A DNA stretch of 10,185 nt from Longimicrobium sp. Its GTDB lineage: Bacteria; Gemmatimonadota; Gemmatimonadetes; Longimicrobiales; Longimicrobiaceae. A model generated the notes under the pieces. It made no database searches, had not been told where the DNA came from, and saw only the letters and a list, made by a program, of their open reading frames with translations. Location of the stretch: positions 1 to 10,185 of the forward strand of contig JAUJMI010000098.1 of the NCBI GenBank assembly GCA_030446945.1. The letters run 5' to 3'. Positions 1-6,285 of this stretch are shown here, piece by piece (position 1 is the first letter of the stretch; each line of letters starts with the position of its first letter). Both the position numbers and the translations under genes were made by a program.

Positions 1-120
1 GCCAGCTACGCACTGCTCTATCGACCCTTGGGCAATGCTGCCGCCGTGGTGAATACCCGAGGTTCATCACGAACCACAGCCCCGGAGGCCGCAGAGACGG
101 ATGAGATCCAGCGCGAGTGA
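1..120 (+). CDS. possible 3' end of a plus-strand gene (partial, unrecognised)
   Basis: Frame 1 is open from the left edge to a TGA at 118-120 and gives 39 residues, beginning ASYALLYRPLGNAAAVV and ending in an acidic tail, AAETDEIQRE. Frame 2 closes at once; frame 3 stays open nearly as long, so openness alone is weak evidence. The hydrophobic-then-charged character would suit the C-terminus of a membrane or secreted protein. It would converge on the minus-strand unit that ends at 168, leaving a 47-base gap that contains a CTCTGTGTCTCCGTGT stretch. I recognise no family. Confidence 0.25.
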   Translation, partial: ASYALLYRPLGNAAAVVNTRGSSRTTAPEAAETDEIQRE

Positions 121-167
121 GGGGTCTCTCCAGGCTCTGTGTCTCCGTGTTGGACCGCAGCTGCCGC

Positions 168-428
168 TCAGTCGAAGCTGTTCGTGACCACGACGCTTTC
201 GACGATCCTGCCGTTGCGCACCAGCGCGTAGCCGGTCTGCTTCCCGAGCTTCTTCCAGGTGTTGGACGGGTTCGCGAAGGCCCACACCTCGTCGCCCTCC
301 TGCGCCTTGGCCTTGAGCTTCTGCCACGCCATGCGGATGCGCATCGCCGCCATCTCGGAGAGGTTACGGTGCTCCGAGATGGGCGCGTTCCCCGCCTTCT
401 GCGACAGCCACTCCTTGGGGATCTTCAT
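168..428 (-). CDS. conserved small protein, 86 aa, last gene of the permease-tag unit
   Basis: The product has 86 residues starting MKIPKEWLSQ. The N-terminal half is a basic amphipathic helix-like stretch (about residues 22-45, rich in Met, Arg and Lys). The C-terminal half is strand-like and carries GDEVWAFANP (about 46-55) and YALVRNGRIVESVVV (67-81). This second half resembles small uncharacterised proteins I recall with a GDELWEF...ALVRNGEIV pattern; no biochemical function is known to me. There is no signal peptide or membrane segment, so it is probably cytosolic. Its ATG overlaps the tag stop codon as ATGA and no Shine-Dalgarno sequence precedes it, so translation probably depends on reinitiation after tag. 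That coupling suggests a linked role or at least fixed stoichiometry, but the function is unknown. Confidence 0.8.
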   Translation of the reverse strand: MKIPKEWLSQKAGNAPISEHRNLSEMAAMRIRMAWQKLKAKAQEGDEVWAFANPSNTWKKLGKQTGYALVRNGRIVESVVVTNSFD

Positions 429-973
429 AGCGGGACCGGCGTTGAGGTCATCCAGGGCGGGCGGAGCGCGGCGACGCGGGCGTACACGGGGCAGCCGGGG
501 TGGTGCGCGCCCGGCAGGTACCCCGTGCTCATCAGGAGCTCGCCCACGATCTCGCCGCCGGTGAAGCGGAAGGTTGTCTTGAACAGCTTCACCCACTCCT
601 CTCTCGAGAGCGGATGGTGCGCGTCCAGCCACCCCGCGAACGAGCCGTGCGACTCCCGCAGGCGCAGGATGGTGCGCGCGTTGTCGATGGCGGCGTCCAC
701 CTTGAGGCGGTTGCGCACGATCCCGGCGTCGGCCAGCAGGCGGGCGCGCTCGGCGTGGCCGTACGCCGCCACGCGGTCCACCTCGAAGCCGTCGAAGGCG
801 CGGCGGAAGGCGTCGCGCTTCTTGAGGATGGTGAGCCACGACAGCCCCGCCTGGTTGATCTCCAGCACCAGCCGCTCGAACAGCTCGGCGTCGCCACGGA
901 GCGGAAAGCCGTACTCCTCGTCATGGTAGGGCCCGTGGAAGGGGTGCCCGGCCGCCGCCTCGCAGTACGTCAT
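425..973 (-). CDS. tag: DNA-3-methyladenine glycosylase I
   Basis: This 182-residue protein matches the length and motif order of Tag, the cytosolic base-excision enzyme that removes 3-methyladenine from alkylated DNA. Compared from memory with E. coli Tag, the zinc ligands are at the same positions: Cys4, His17 (in YHDEE), His157 and Cys161 (in HHPGC). The base-recognition residues are also in register: Tyr16, Glu38 and Trp46 (LEINQAGLSW). The helix-hairpin-helix region is represented by ADAGIVRNRLKV (81-92). The start is the ATG that overlaps the permease stop (ATGA), with only a weak GGGAG 12 bases upstream; its own stop overlaps the next gene in the same way. Pairing with a permease has no obvious biochemical logic, so simple co-transcription is possible. 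Family assignment is firm. Confidence 0.95.
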   Translation of the reverse strand: MTYCEAAAGHPFHGPYHDEEYGFPLRGDAELFERLVLEINQAGLSWLTILKKRDAFRRAFDGFEVDRVAAYGHAERARLLADAGIVRNRLKVDAAIDNARTILRLRESHGSFAGWLDAHHPLSREEWVKLFKTTFRFTGGEIVGELLMSTGYLPGAHHPGCPVYARVAALRPPWMTSTPVPL

Positions 974-2283
974 CGCGCCGCGCGGCTCCCGCTCGTCACG
1001 ACGAAGAGCGCCGCGGCCAGCGCCAGCACCGCGAGCACCCAGGCCCACTCCTCCAGCGTCACAGAGAAGAGCATGAACCCGATCACCGCGAGCGCCAGCC
1101 ACGGAATCGCCGGCGCGGCCGGCACGCGGAAGGGCATGGCGCCATCGGTGGTGACGCCGCGGCGGCGCAGCTCCCACGCGGCCAGGCAGCAGGCGGCGTA
1201 GACAAGCAGAAGGCCGAGGTTGGCAAGCACGGCCAGGAGGATGAACTGGCTGGAGATCGCCAGCGCGCAGGTGATGACCGCCTGCACCATGATGGCGACG
1301 TGCGGCGTGTGGAAGCGCGGGTGCACGGAGGCCATCGCGCGCGGCAGGAATCCGTCCCTCGCCATGGCGAAGGGGGCACGGGGGACGGCCAGGATCATCC
1401 CGCTCACGTATCCAAAGGTGGAGACGGCGGTCCCCACCAGGATCATCGTGCGTCCGCCGGAGCCCATCGCCTTGCCGGCGGCATCCGCGAGCGGCGTTGC
1501 GCTCTGCGCGAGCGCCGCGGTGCCCAGCACCCCCTGCGCCACCGCGTGCAGCGCCAGGTAGAGCACCGTGATCCCCAGCATGGCCATCAGGATGGCGCGG
1601 GGGACGGTGCGCGCCGGGTTGCGCACCTCGCCACTCGGCACCAGCGCGCTCTCCACCCCCGCGAAGGCGAAGATCAGGACGATGCAGGCGCGGGCCAGGC
1701 TCCCCGTCTCCGGCGGGGTGGCGGCCAGGTTTTCGGGGCTCACGGCCAGCGCCCCGGCCCCCACCAGCAGCAGCAGCGGAAGGAGCTTGGCGCCGGTGGC
1801 GACGTCGTTGAGCCGGGCCCCCTGCTTCACCCCGCCCACGTTGACCCCGGCCAGCAGCGCGTACACCACCGCCAGCACCCCCGCTTTCGCGACGCGGTTG
1901 TCCAGCGCGGGAACCAGCGCCGCCACCGAGTCCGCCAGCACGGTGGAAACGGCCGCGAGCGCAAAGGTCCCCACCGCCCACAGCAGCACGCCGGAGAGGA
2001 AGCCCACGAACGGCCCGAACGCCGTCTCCACGTACGCATAGGGTCCGCCGGTGAGCGACACGCGGCTCCCCGCGTCCGCGAAGCAGAGGACGATCAGCCC
2101 CATGGCGAGCGCGCACACCACGTACGCCCAGAGCGCGGAGGGCCCCAGGAGCTTCGACATCTCCCCCGGAAGCCGAAAGATCCCGCCGCCCACCGTCACG
2201 TTGACGATGCTGGCGGCCAGCGCCCACATCCCCAGGGCACGGACGAGGCGGGACTCGGTGGCTGCGACGGTGGCTTCGGTCAC
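970..2283 (-). CDS. APC-superfamily amino acid permease
   Basis: This is a hydrophobic protein of 437 residues if translation starts at the GTG at 2283. It belongs to the amino acid-polyamine-organocation transporters, inner-membrane symporters or exchangers with a 5+5 inverted-repeat fold. The diagnostic unwound TM1 appears as NVTVGGGIFRLPG (28-40), followed by about twelve membrane spans. FAFAGVESALVPSGEV is the typical TM6 segment with the conserved FAGVE-like break, and an E-N-P-x-R-like loop (EVRNPARTVPRAI) follows it. The open frame runs back to an ATG at 2367, but that N-terminal stretch is polar, Arg/Pro-rich and lies partly inside a hairpin, so I prefer the GTG just ahead of TEATVAATES; it has no clear Shine-Dalgarno sequence. 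Substrate cannot be read from sequence. The stop overlaps the tag start. Confidence 0.88.
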   Translation of the reverse strand: MTEATVAATESRLVRALGMWALAASIVNVTVGGGIFRLPGEMSKLLGPSALWAYVVCALAMGLIVLCFADAGSRVSLTGGPYAYVETAFGPFVGFLSGVLLWAVGTFALAAVSTVLADSVAALVPALDNRVAKAGVLAVVYALLAGVNVGGVKQGARLNDVATGAKLLPLLLLVGAGALAVSPENLAATPPETGSLARACIVLIFAFAGVESALVPSGEVRNPARTVPRAILMAMLGITVLYLALHAVAQGVLGTAALAQSATPLADAAGKAMGSGGRTMILVGTAVSTFGYVSGMILAVPRAPFAMARDGFLPRAMASVHPRFHTPHVAIMVQAVITCALAISSQFILLAVLANLGLLLVYAACCLAAWELRRRGVTTDGAMPFRVPAAPAIPWLALAVIGFMLFSVTLEEWAWVLAVLALAAALFVVTSGSRAAR

Positions 2284-2366
2284 GAAAGTGCGAGGCGGGC
2301 GGGATCGGTCGATCGGGCGGCCCGCGGACGATACCGCCGCACGCAACCCGCGGCAAGGACAGAGCA

Positions 2367-2396
2367 AACGGGGACGCCGTCGATGGCGTCCCCGTT
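2367..2396 (-). terminator. perfect 12-bp hairpin, possible terminator or leader hairpin
   Basis: AACGGGGACGCC at 2367-2378 pairs perfectly with GGCGTCCCCGTT at 2385-2396 around a six-base loop. On the minus strand it is followed by TTTGCTCT, a short T-rich stretch, so it would act as a terminator for transcripts coming from the direction of the trefoil gene, or as a leader hairpin about 84 bases before the permease start. On the plus strand no T-run follows. The role is inferred; the structure is seen. Confidence 0.5.
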
Positions 2397-2408
2397 CGGA
2401 TAGCTAAA

Positions 2409-2454
2409 GTGCTAAGTGCCCAGGTGCTAAGTGCCCAGTGCCCAGTGCCCAGTT
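2409..2454. repeat. tandem 15-mer and heptamer repeat
   Basis: The 15-mer GTGCTAAGTGCCCAG occurs twice head to tail (2409-2423 and 2424-2438). The second copy runs into three perfect GTGCCCA heptamers (2431-2451). The tract is non-coding and lies between the hairpin at 2367-2396 and the nested inverted repeat at 2490. It looks like a slippage-expanded tract and may differ in copy number between strains. Confidence 0.8.
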
Positions 2455-2489
2455 CCGGAGCGCGTCCCCCCGCCCCAGAGTCCGTCCCT

Positions 2490-2691
2490 CCATTTGTCAT
2501 CCTGAGAGAGCCGCCTCCTCGAACTCAGCGACGCACCGCAGACTCCGGCGGCGACCGAAGGATCTAGCCCGCGAGGCAAGAGGACGGCGGGTAGACGACG
2601 GGCCCCTCGGCATGCGCAGTAGATCCTTCGCTCCGCGCCCCAGCCTGGAGCACGGGCAAGGGCGGCGAAGCGCCTCGCTGATGACAAATGG
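2490..2691. repeat. ~200-bp nested inverted-repeat element (MITE/REP-like)
   Basis: The outer arms are a perfect 12-bp inverted repeat: CCATTTGTCATC at 2490-2501 and its complement GATGACAAATGG at 2680-2691. Inside them is a second perfect inverted repeat, CGAAGGATCT at 2556-2565 and AGATCCTTCG at 2621-2630. The two half-elements are of similar length (76 and 71 bases), and the sequence between inner and outer arms pairs poorly. It has no coding capacity. The nested design fits a non-autonomous mobile intergenic repeat; GTCATCCTGAG...GAAGGATCT units are, as far as I recall, dispersed in several environmental bacterial genomes. No obvious target-site duplication flanks it. Confidence 0.7.
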
Positions 2692-2717
2692 CTGCGATGC
2701 GCGCCGTTGTGTGCGTG

Positions 2718-2766
2718 AGTCCGGCGGACTTCGCGTGTTTCCAGCGGCGAATTCATTCGCTCCTGG
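2718..2766. repeat. small palindromes downstream of the nested element
   Basis: AGTCCG-G-CGGACT (2718-2730) is a perfect palindrome with a one-base centre. It is followed at 2741-2766 by an imperfect 12-bp stem around GCGAATTCATTCGC, whose inner six pairs (GCGAAT/ATTCGC) are perfect. Together they look like another short dispersed repeat unit abutting the larger element. The rest of the sequence to 2899 shows only GC-rich small stems such as GCCCGC-GCG-GCGGGC at 2817-2831. Confidence 0.5.
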
Positions 2767-2899
2767 AAGCGGGGCTGAGCACGGGGAGCCACCTGGGGCT
2801 GCCCTGCGGGATCTCTGCCCGCGCGGCGGGCCGCGGAGCGGTGGCGGGCACGGGCGTGGTGAATCACGACCCTTCGAGGAACGCACTCACGCACTTCCC

Positions 2900-3040
2900 C
2901 TACTGCCTCGACCTCCACCGCGTGTTGCTCGGGGGGTTGCTCGTGTTGCACGCGGCCATCACCAGGCGCGTCTCGTTGCTGCCGGTCTGCGCGGAGACGC
3001 AGTTGCCGCTGCCGCCCATCCACTGGTTGCTGCCCAGGTA
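2900..3040 (-). pseudogene. third beta-trefoil repeat, cut off by the TAA at 3041-3043
   Basis: Reading on past the TAA in the same frame gives 46 further residues to a TAG at 2900-2902. They begin YLGSNQWMGGSGNCVSA and end with NTRWRSRQ. This is a recognisable third ricin-type repeat: it keeps both cysteines (positions 139 and 156 if the stop counts as 125) and a terminal NTRW in the place of the Q-x-W signature. The frame is unbroken, so the only lesion seen in the trefoil is the single stop codon. It has no start of its own. It is expressed only if the stop is read through, or if the stop is a sequencing error. Confidence 0.75.
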
Positions 3041-3415
3041 TTACCAGTGCTGGCTGTCGCCCGGGCCGGTGAGCGGGGGGCAGGGCCAGATCTTCACCTC
3101 GGAACCGATCGAGAGGTCGGTGGGATAGTAGTCCATGCAGTACTGGTAGCCGTTGGCGTCCTTTTGCCCCTTCTGCACGATCACGTGCCCGTCGCTCATC
3201 CGCGTGAAGTACTGGTTCACGGAGGACTGGCAGTTGTAGATCTGCAGGGGGTTGCCGCCGGTCAGGTAGCCGCGGTAGTTGTCCATGCACTTCCCCGTCC
3301 AGGCGAAGCTCTCGAAGGCGTAGTACGTCTGGGCGCTGGCGCGGCCCGGGAGTGCCGCCAACGCGGCGAGCGCCGCGGCCAGGGCGAAGACGGTTCTGAA
3401 ACGGTTGAGGGGCAT
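3041..3415 (-). CDS. secreted ricin-type beta-trefoil protein, truncated by in-frame stop
   Basis: As written this is a 124-residue protein. Residues 1-28 are a Sec signal peptide: basic start (MPLNRFR), an Ala/Leu core, and an Ala-Ser-Ala cleavage site before Gln29. Two ricin-B-like repeats follow. The first covers about 42-70, KCMDNY to NQYF, with cysteines 43 and 62. The second covers about 91-124, QYCMDYY to SQHW, with cysteines 93 and 112. Such domains usually bind sugars and are made of three repeats; here the third lies beyond the TAA, in the same frame. Two repeats should not close a trefoil, so the product as written is probably not functional. GGAG eight bases before the ATG supports the start. 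No catalytic domain is attached, so a carbohydrate-binding role is inferred from the fold only. Confidence 0.75.
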   Translation of the reverse strand: MPLNRFRTVFALAAALAALAALPGRASAQTYYAFESFAWTGKCMDNYRGYLTGGNPLQIYNCQSSVNQYFTRMSDGHVIVQKGQKDANGYQYCMDYYPTDLSIGSEVKIWPCPPLTGPGDSQHW

Positions 3416-3489
3416 CCTGGATTCTCCGGCGGGAAGGTGATGGGTAACGCGGCCGCTGATTCCGGCTGCCGCGTGCGCCCATCCTAACG

Positions 3490-3541
3490 GACGCCCGTGA
3501 CCTGGCAGCGATCTGCCCGGATCACGCTCCTTTCGGGCGTC
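3490..3541. other. compound inverted repeat upstream of the trefoil gene
   Basis: GACGCCCG (3490-3497) pairs with CGGGCGTC (3534-3541). Inside this pair lies a second stem, GGCAG-CGAT-CTGCC (3504-3517), extendable with mismatches to TGA/TCA flanks. The structure sits between the RCC1 gene end (3638) and the trefoil start (3415), both on the minus strand. It could end RCC1 transcription or fold in the trefoil 5' leader; no T-run follows on either strand. No other feature is seen in 3416-3637. Confidence 0.35.
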
Positions 3542-3637
3542 GCGGCTCCCCTGCGCGCGACGACGAGACCTGCTTCATGTCTGCCTGATCGACCTGCACG
3601 GCGGGTCTCAGTTTCATCTTCCGCGGCGTGTTGAGCG

Positions 3638-4888
3638 TCAGGAGGGGAGGTTGACCGTCACGGGCGTGGGGGAGCTGACCAGGCTTCCGTTCCCCAGCTG
3701 GCCCCGCTCTCCTCCCCCCCAGCACCGGACGGTGCGCTCGCGGGTGAGGCCGCAGGAGTGGATGTTCCCCAGATCCAGCGCGGCGAAGCGGTGCGTGTCG
3801 ACGCGCGTGCCCACCGGATCGCAGGTGATGGGCGGGGTGGTGGAGAAGCAGGGCGTGGGGGCCGAAGTCGTGCCGCCGAGCCGCCCGCCCGTCGTGCTCC
3901 CCCAGCAGACGGCCGCGTCGTCGGTGCCGGTGGCGCAGGCGTGCACCGCAAAGGTGTTCTCCGAGTTGAGCGCCAGCACCCGCACCGGCGCACCCCCGAA
4001 CGCCGGCCGCGGATTGCGCCCGCCCGCGAAGTCGCCGGTGCCGAACGACCCGGAGCGGTTGTCGCCCCAGCACGACACCCGCGCGTCCGCCGTCCTTCCG
4101 CATGCGAAGGTGGTCCCCGTCATCAGCTCCACGTACGTCAGCTCTCCCCCGGCGCGCGCGGGGAGCGGCTGGGAGGGGGCGTTGTCGGTCGTGAGTATGC
4201 TCTGCCAGTTCATCCCCCAGCAGTACGCCTTCCCCGCCGCGTCCAGCCCGCAGCTGTGGATGGTGGCGGCCACGACGGATGCGAGCCGCACCGGGCCGCC
4301 GACCGGCTCCGGCGCCGGGTGCGCGTCGGAGTCGACCCGGCCGATGCCGAGCTGGCCCTGCGTGTTCCTCCCCCAGCAGTAAGCCACGCCGTCCCGCGAC
4401 ATCCCGCAGAGGTGCGAATAGCCCACGCTCACCGAGCGCCACGTCATCTCCGGCGCGACGGCCACCGGCGAGCTCACGAACGGCTCGGACACGCCGAGCA
4501 GCCCGGCCGGGTTGCGCCCCCAGCAGAAGAGCTTCCCCGCCTCGCTGAGGGCGCACGTCGTCTCGCCCCCGGCACCGACGGCGGCGAAGCGCTCCCCGCT
4601 GGCCACGCGCGCCGGCTGGGGGACGGTGGCGGCCGCGGACCCGGCGCCGATCTGGCCGAATTCGTTGCTCCCCCAGCAGTACACCTCGCCCGATCTCAAG
4701 AGCGCGCAGCTGTGCCCGCCGCCCGCGGCCAGCGCCACCGGCGTGGTGGAGGGGGTGCCCAGGGTGGAATCGGTGTTGCACCCGGCCAGGAGCGCGCACG
4801 CGAGGAGCGCCGCCGGGATGGAGTCGCGCTTGAGCATCTGCATCGATTGGAGTGTCGGGGAGTCGGCCTGCGCAAGCAAACGTTTCAT
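3638..4888 (-). CDS. RCC1-repeat lipoprotein, seven-bladed propeller
   Basis: The product is 416 residues from the ATG at 4888, which has AAGG eight bases upstream. ATGs at 4843 and 4837 would give a shorter, more typical signal (MLKRDS plus a hydrophobic core). A lipobox LLAGC (33-37) marks it as a lipoprotein anchored at the cell envelope. Seven RCC1-type blades follow, each with a C-x9-CWG core: Cys61/71, 112/122, 161/171, 213/223, 263/273, 318/328 and 379/389. Most are followed by an N-x-x-G-x-L/I-G turn. Seven blades match a complete RCC1 propeller. The extra cysteines at 347 and 356 sit in an insertion between blades 6 and 7. RCC1 propellers generally mediate protein binding; the ligand here is unknown. 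The oxidising location and regular Cys pairs suggest a disulfide in every blade. Confidence 0.88.
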   Translation of the reverse strand: MKRLLAQADSPTLQSMQMLKRDSIPAALLACALLAGCNTDSTLGTPSTTPVALAAGGGHSCALLRSGEVYCWGSNEFGQIGAGSAAATVPQPARVASGERFAAVGAGGETTCALSEAGKLFCWGRNPAGLLGVSEPFVSSPVAVAPEMTWRSVSVGYSHLCGMSRDGVAYCWGRNTQGQLGIGRVDSDAHPAPEPVGGPVRLASVVAATIHSCGLDAAGKAYCWGMNWQSILTTDNAPSQPLPARAGGELTYVELMTGTTFACGRTADARVSCWGDNRSGSFGTGDFAGGRNPRPAFGGAPVRVLALNSENTFAVHACATGTDDAAVCWGSTTGGRLGGTTSAPTPCFSTTPPITCDPVGTRVDTHRFAALDLGNIHSCGLTRERTVRCWGGGERGQLGNGSLVSSPTPVTVNLPS

Positions 4889-4915
4889 CCCCGCCGCCTT
4901 GCACAGTAGCCGGTC

Positions 4916-4942
4916 GCGGAGGAGGGCCCGGTTCTCCTCCGC
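4916..4942. promoter_or_regulatory. perfect 9-bp inverted repeat in the divergent control region
   Basis: GCGGAGGAG (4916-4924) and CTCCTCCGC (4934-4942) are perfect complements around a nine-base spacer. They lie between the divergent starts of the RCC1 gene (4888, minus) and the MFS gene (5033, plus), 28 bases from the former. This could be an operator, or a hairpin in either leader. I could not pick out convincing -35/-10 boxes in this 144-bp gap. Confidence 0.4.
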
Positions 4943-4980
4943 CCGCCAACGCGAGCCGTGCCGCCGGCCGGGATTTGCGC

Positions 4981-5012
4981 GGAGCGGGAGGGGCGGAGTA
5001 TCGTCCCGCTCC
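4981..5012 (+). promoter_or_regulatory. perfect 9-bp hairpin just upstream of the MFS ribosome site
   Basis: GGAGCGGGA (4981-4989) pairs perfectly with TCCCGCTCC (5004-5012) around a 14-base loop. It ends 20 bases before the MFS ATG and just before the GGAAG ribosome site (5021-5025). If transcribed it would form in the exporter's 5' leader. It could be a repressor operator or an RNA element that affects translation. No regulator gene lies nearby in the window. Confidence 0.4.
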
Positions 5013-5032
5013 CCCTGTCCGGAAGAACAGCG

Positions 5033-6262
5033 ATGGCCGAGCGGCACGACCCGTACGTATCCCTCCGCAACCCCAAGTTCCGCTGGTACGTCGCGAGCCT
5101 GGTGGCGCTGACGCTGGGCACGCAGATCCAGGCGACGGTGGTGGCGTGGCAGGTGTACGAGATCACGCGCGACCCGCTCTCCCTGGGCCTGGTGGGTCTG
5201 GCGGAAGCGATCCCCTACATTGGCGCCGCGCTGTACGCCGGCCACGTGGCGGACCGGTACGACCGCAAGCGCCTCTGCCTGGCCGCCATGGCGGTGCAGA
5301 CGGCGTGCGGAGGCGTCCTGCTCGCGCTGGCGCTGCGCCCGGGCCTGCTGGCCGGCGGCACCTGGCCGATCTTCGGCGTGGTGTTCGCCAGCGGGATCGC
5401 GCGCTCCTTCATCCAGCCCGCCCGCACGGCGCTGGGCGCGGAGATCGTGCCGCGCGAGACGTACGCCAACGCGATGGCGTGGCGCTCGTCGCTCTGGCAG
5501 TTCGGGGCGGTGATCGGGCCGGCGCTGGGCGGGGTGCTGTACGGCTTCGCCAGCGCCGGCGCCGCCTACGCGGCCGAGGTGGCGCTCTGCGCGCTGGGGC
5601 TCCTCCTCTTCGCGCGGATCGCCTACACGCGCCGCCCCGCCGCCGCCCGCGAGGGCACCATCGGCCAGAACCTGACCATCGGCATCCGCTTCCTCATGAA
5701 GCAGCCGCAGCTCCTGGGCGCGCAGGTGCTGGACCTTTTTTCGGTGCTCTTTGGCGGCGCCCCGGCGCTCCTCCCCATCTTCGCGTCGGAGATCCTGCGC
5801 GTGGGGCCGCAGGGTCTCGGCGTGCTGCGCGCCGCCCCCGCCGCCGGCGCCGTGGCGATGTCGCTCGTGCTGGCCCACCGCAAGCTGCGCCGCGCCGGGC
5901 CCACGCTCTTCCTGTGCGTCGCGGGCTTCGGGGTGTGCTGGATCCTGTTCGCGCTTTCGCACTCGTTCTGGCTCTCGCTGGGGCTGCTGGCGCTGAGCGG
6001 GATGCTGGACAGCGTGAGCGTGCTGATCCGCTCCACCCTGCTGACGCTGCGCACCCCCGAGCACCTGCTGGGGCGCGTCTCGGCCGTGAACCAGATCTTC
6101 ATCGGCTCGTCCAACGAGATCGGCTCCTTTGAGTCCGGCGTGGCGGCGCGGCTGCTGGGCGCCGTCAACTCCGTGATCCTGGGCGGATGCATGACGCTGG
6201 GAATCGTGGGCGTCACGGCGTATAAAGTCCCGGCGTTGAGGGAGCTGGATGAGCTGGAGTGA
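5033..6262 (+). CDS. MFS exporter, EntS-like (DHA3/MFS_3 type)
   Basis: The protein has 409 residues from the ATG at 5033, with GGAAG seven bases upstream, and about twelve membrane segments by eye. The family's loop 2-3 motif A is present as GHVADRYDRKR, between TM2 and TM3. The opening YVSLRNPKFRWYVAS and the late segment GRVSAVNQIFIGSSNEIGSF...ESG are typical of the enterobactin-exporter-like branch of the major facilitator superfamily, proton-driven inner-membrane efflux proteins for siderophores and other small molecules. An upstream in-frame ATG at 4958 would add a polar Arg-rich stretch and is unlikely. The P450 gene follows immediately, so the pair may modify and export, or detoxify, one small molecule. 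The substrate is not deducible. Confidence 0.9.
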   Translation: MAERHDPYVSLRNPKFRWYVASLVALTLGTQIQATVVAWQVYEITRDPLSLGLVGLAEAIPYIGAALYAGHVADRYDRKRLCLAAMAVQTACGGVLLALALRPGLLAGGTWPIFGVVFASGIARSFIQPARTALGAEIVPRETYANAMAWRSSLWQFGAVIGPALGGVLYGFASAGAAYAAEVALCALGLLLFARIAYTRRPAAAREGTIGQNLTIGIRFLMKQPQLLGAQVLDLFSVLFGGAPALLPIFASEILRVGPQGLGVLRAAPAAGAVAMSLVLAHRKLRRAGPTLFLCVAGFGVCWILFALSHSFWLSLGLLALSGMLDSVSVLIRSTLLTLRTPEHLLGRVSAVNQIFIGSSNEIGSFESGVAARLLGAVNSVILGGCMTLGIVGVTAYKVPALRELDELE

Positions 6263-6285
6263 CGCATGTCCCGGGGCGGCGATTG

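Noticed and set aside
125..155. CTCTGTGTCTCCGTGT stretch between the first two genes as a terminator
   Set aside because: It resembles a dispersed intergenic word but forms no stem and has no T-run, so I assign no function.
2401..2454. Possible CRISPR-like repeats
   Set aside because: The units are 7 and 15 bases, directly tandem, with no spacers.
425..2500. A 691-codon open frame on the minus strand covering the permease region
   Set aside because: Only its last 182 codons are real (tag). The rest reads as Arg/Gly/Ala-rich sequence out of frame with the permease, a typical artefact of high G+C.
3638..6064. An 808-codon minus-strand open frame running through the MFS gene
   Set aside because: The part above 4888 is antisense to a well supported MFS gene and is low-complexity Arg/Gln/His-rich sequence. 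Only the RCC1 protein portion is genuine.
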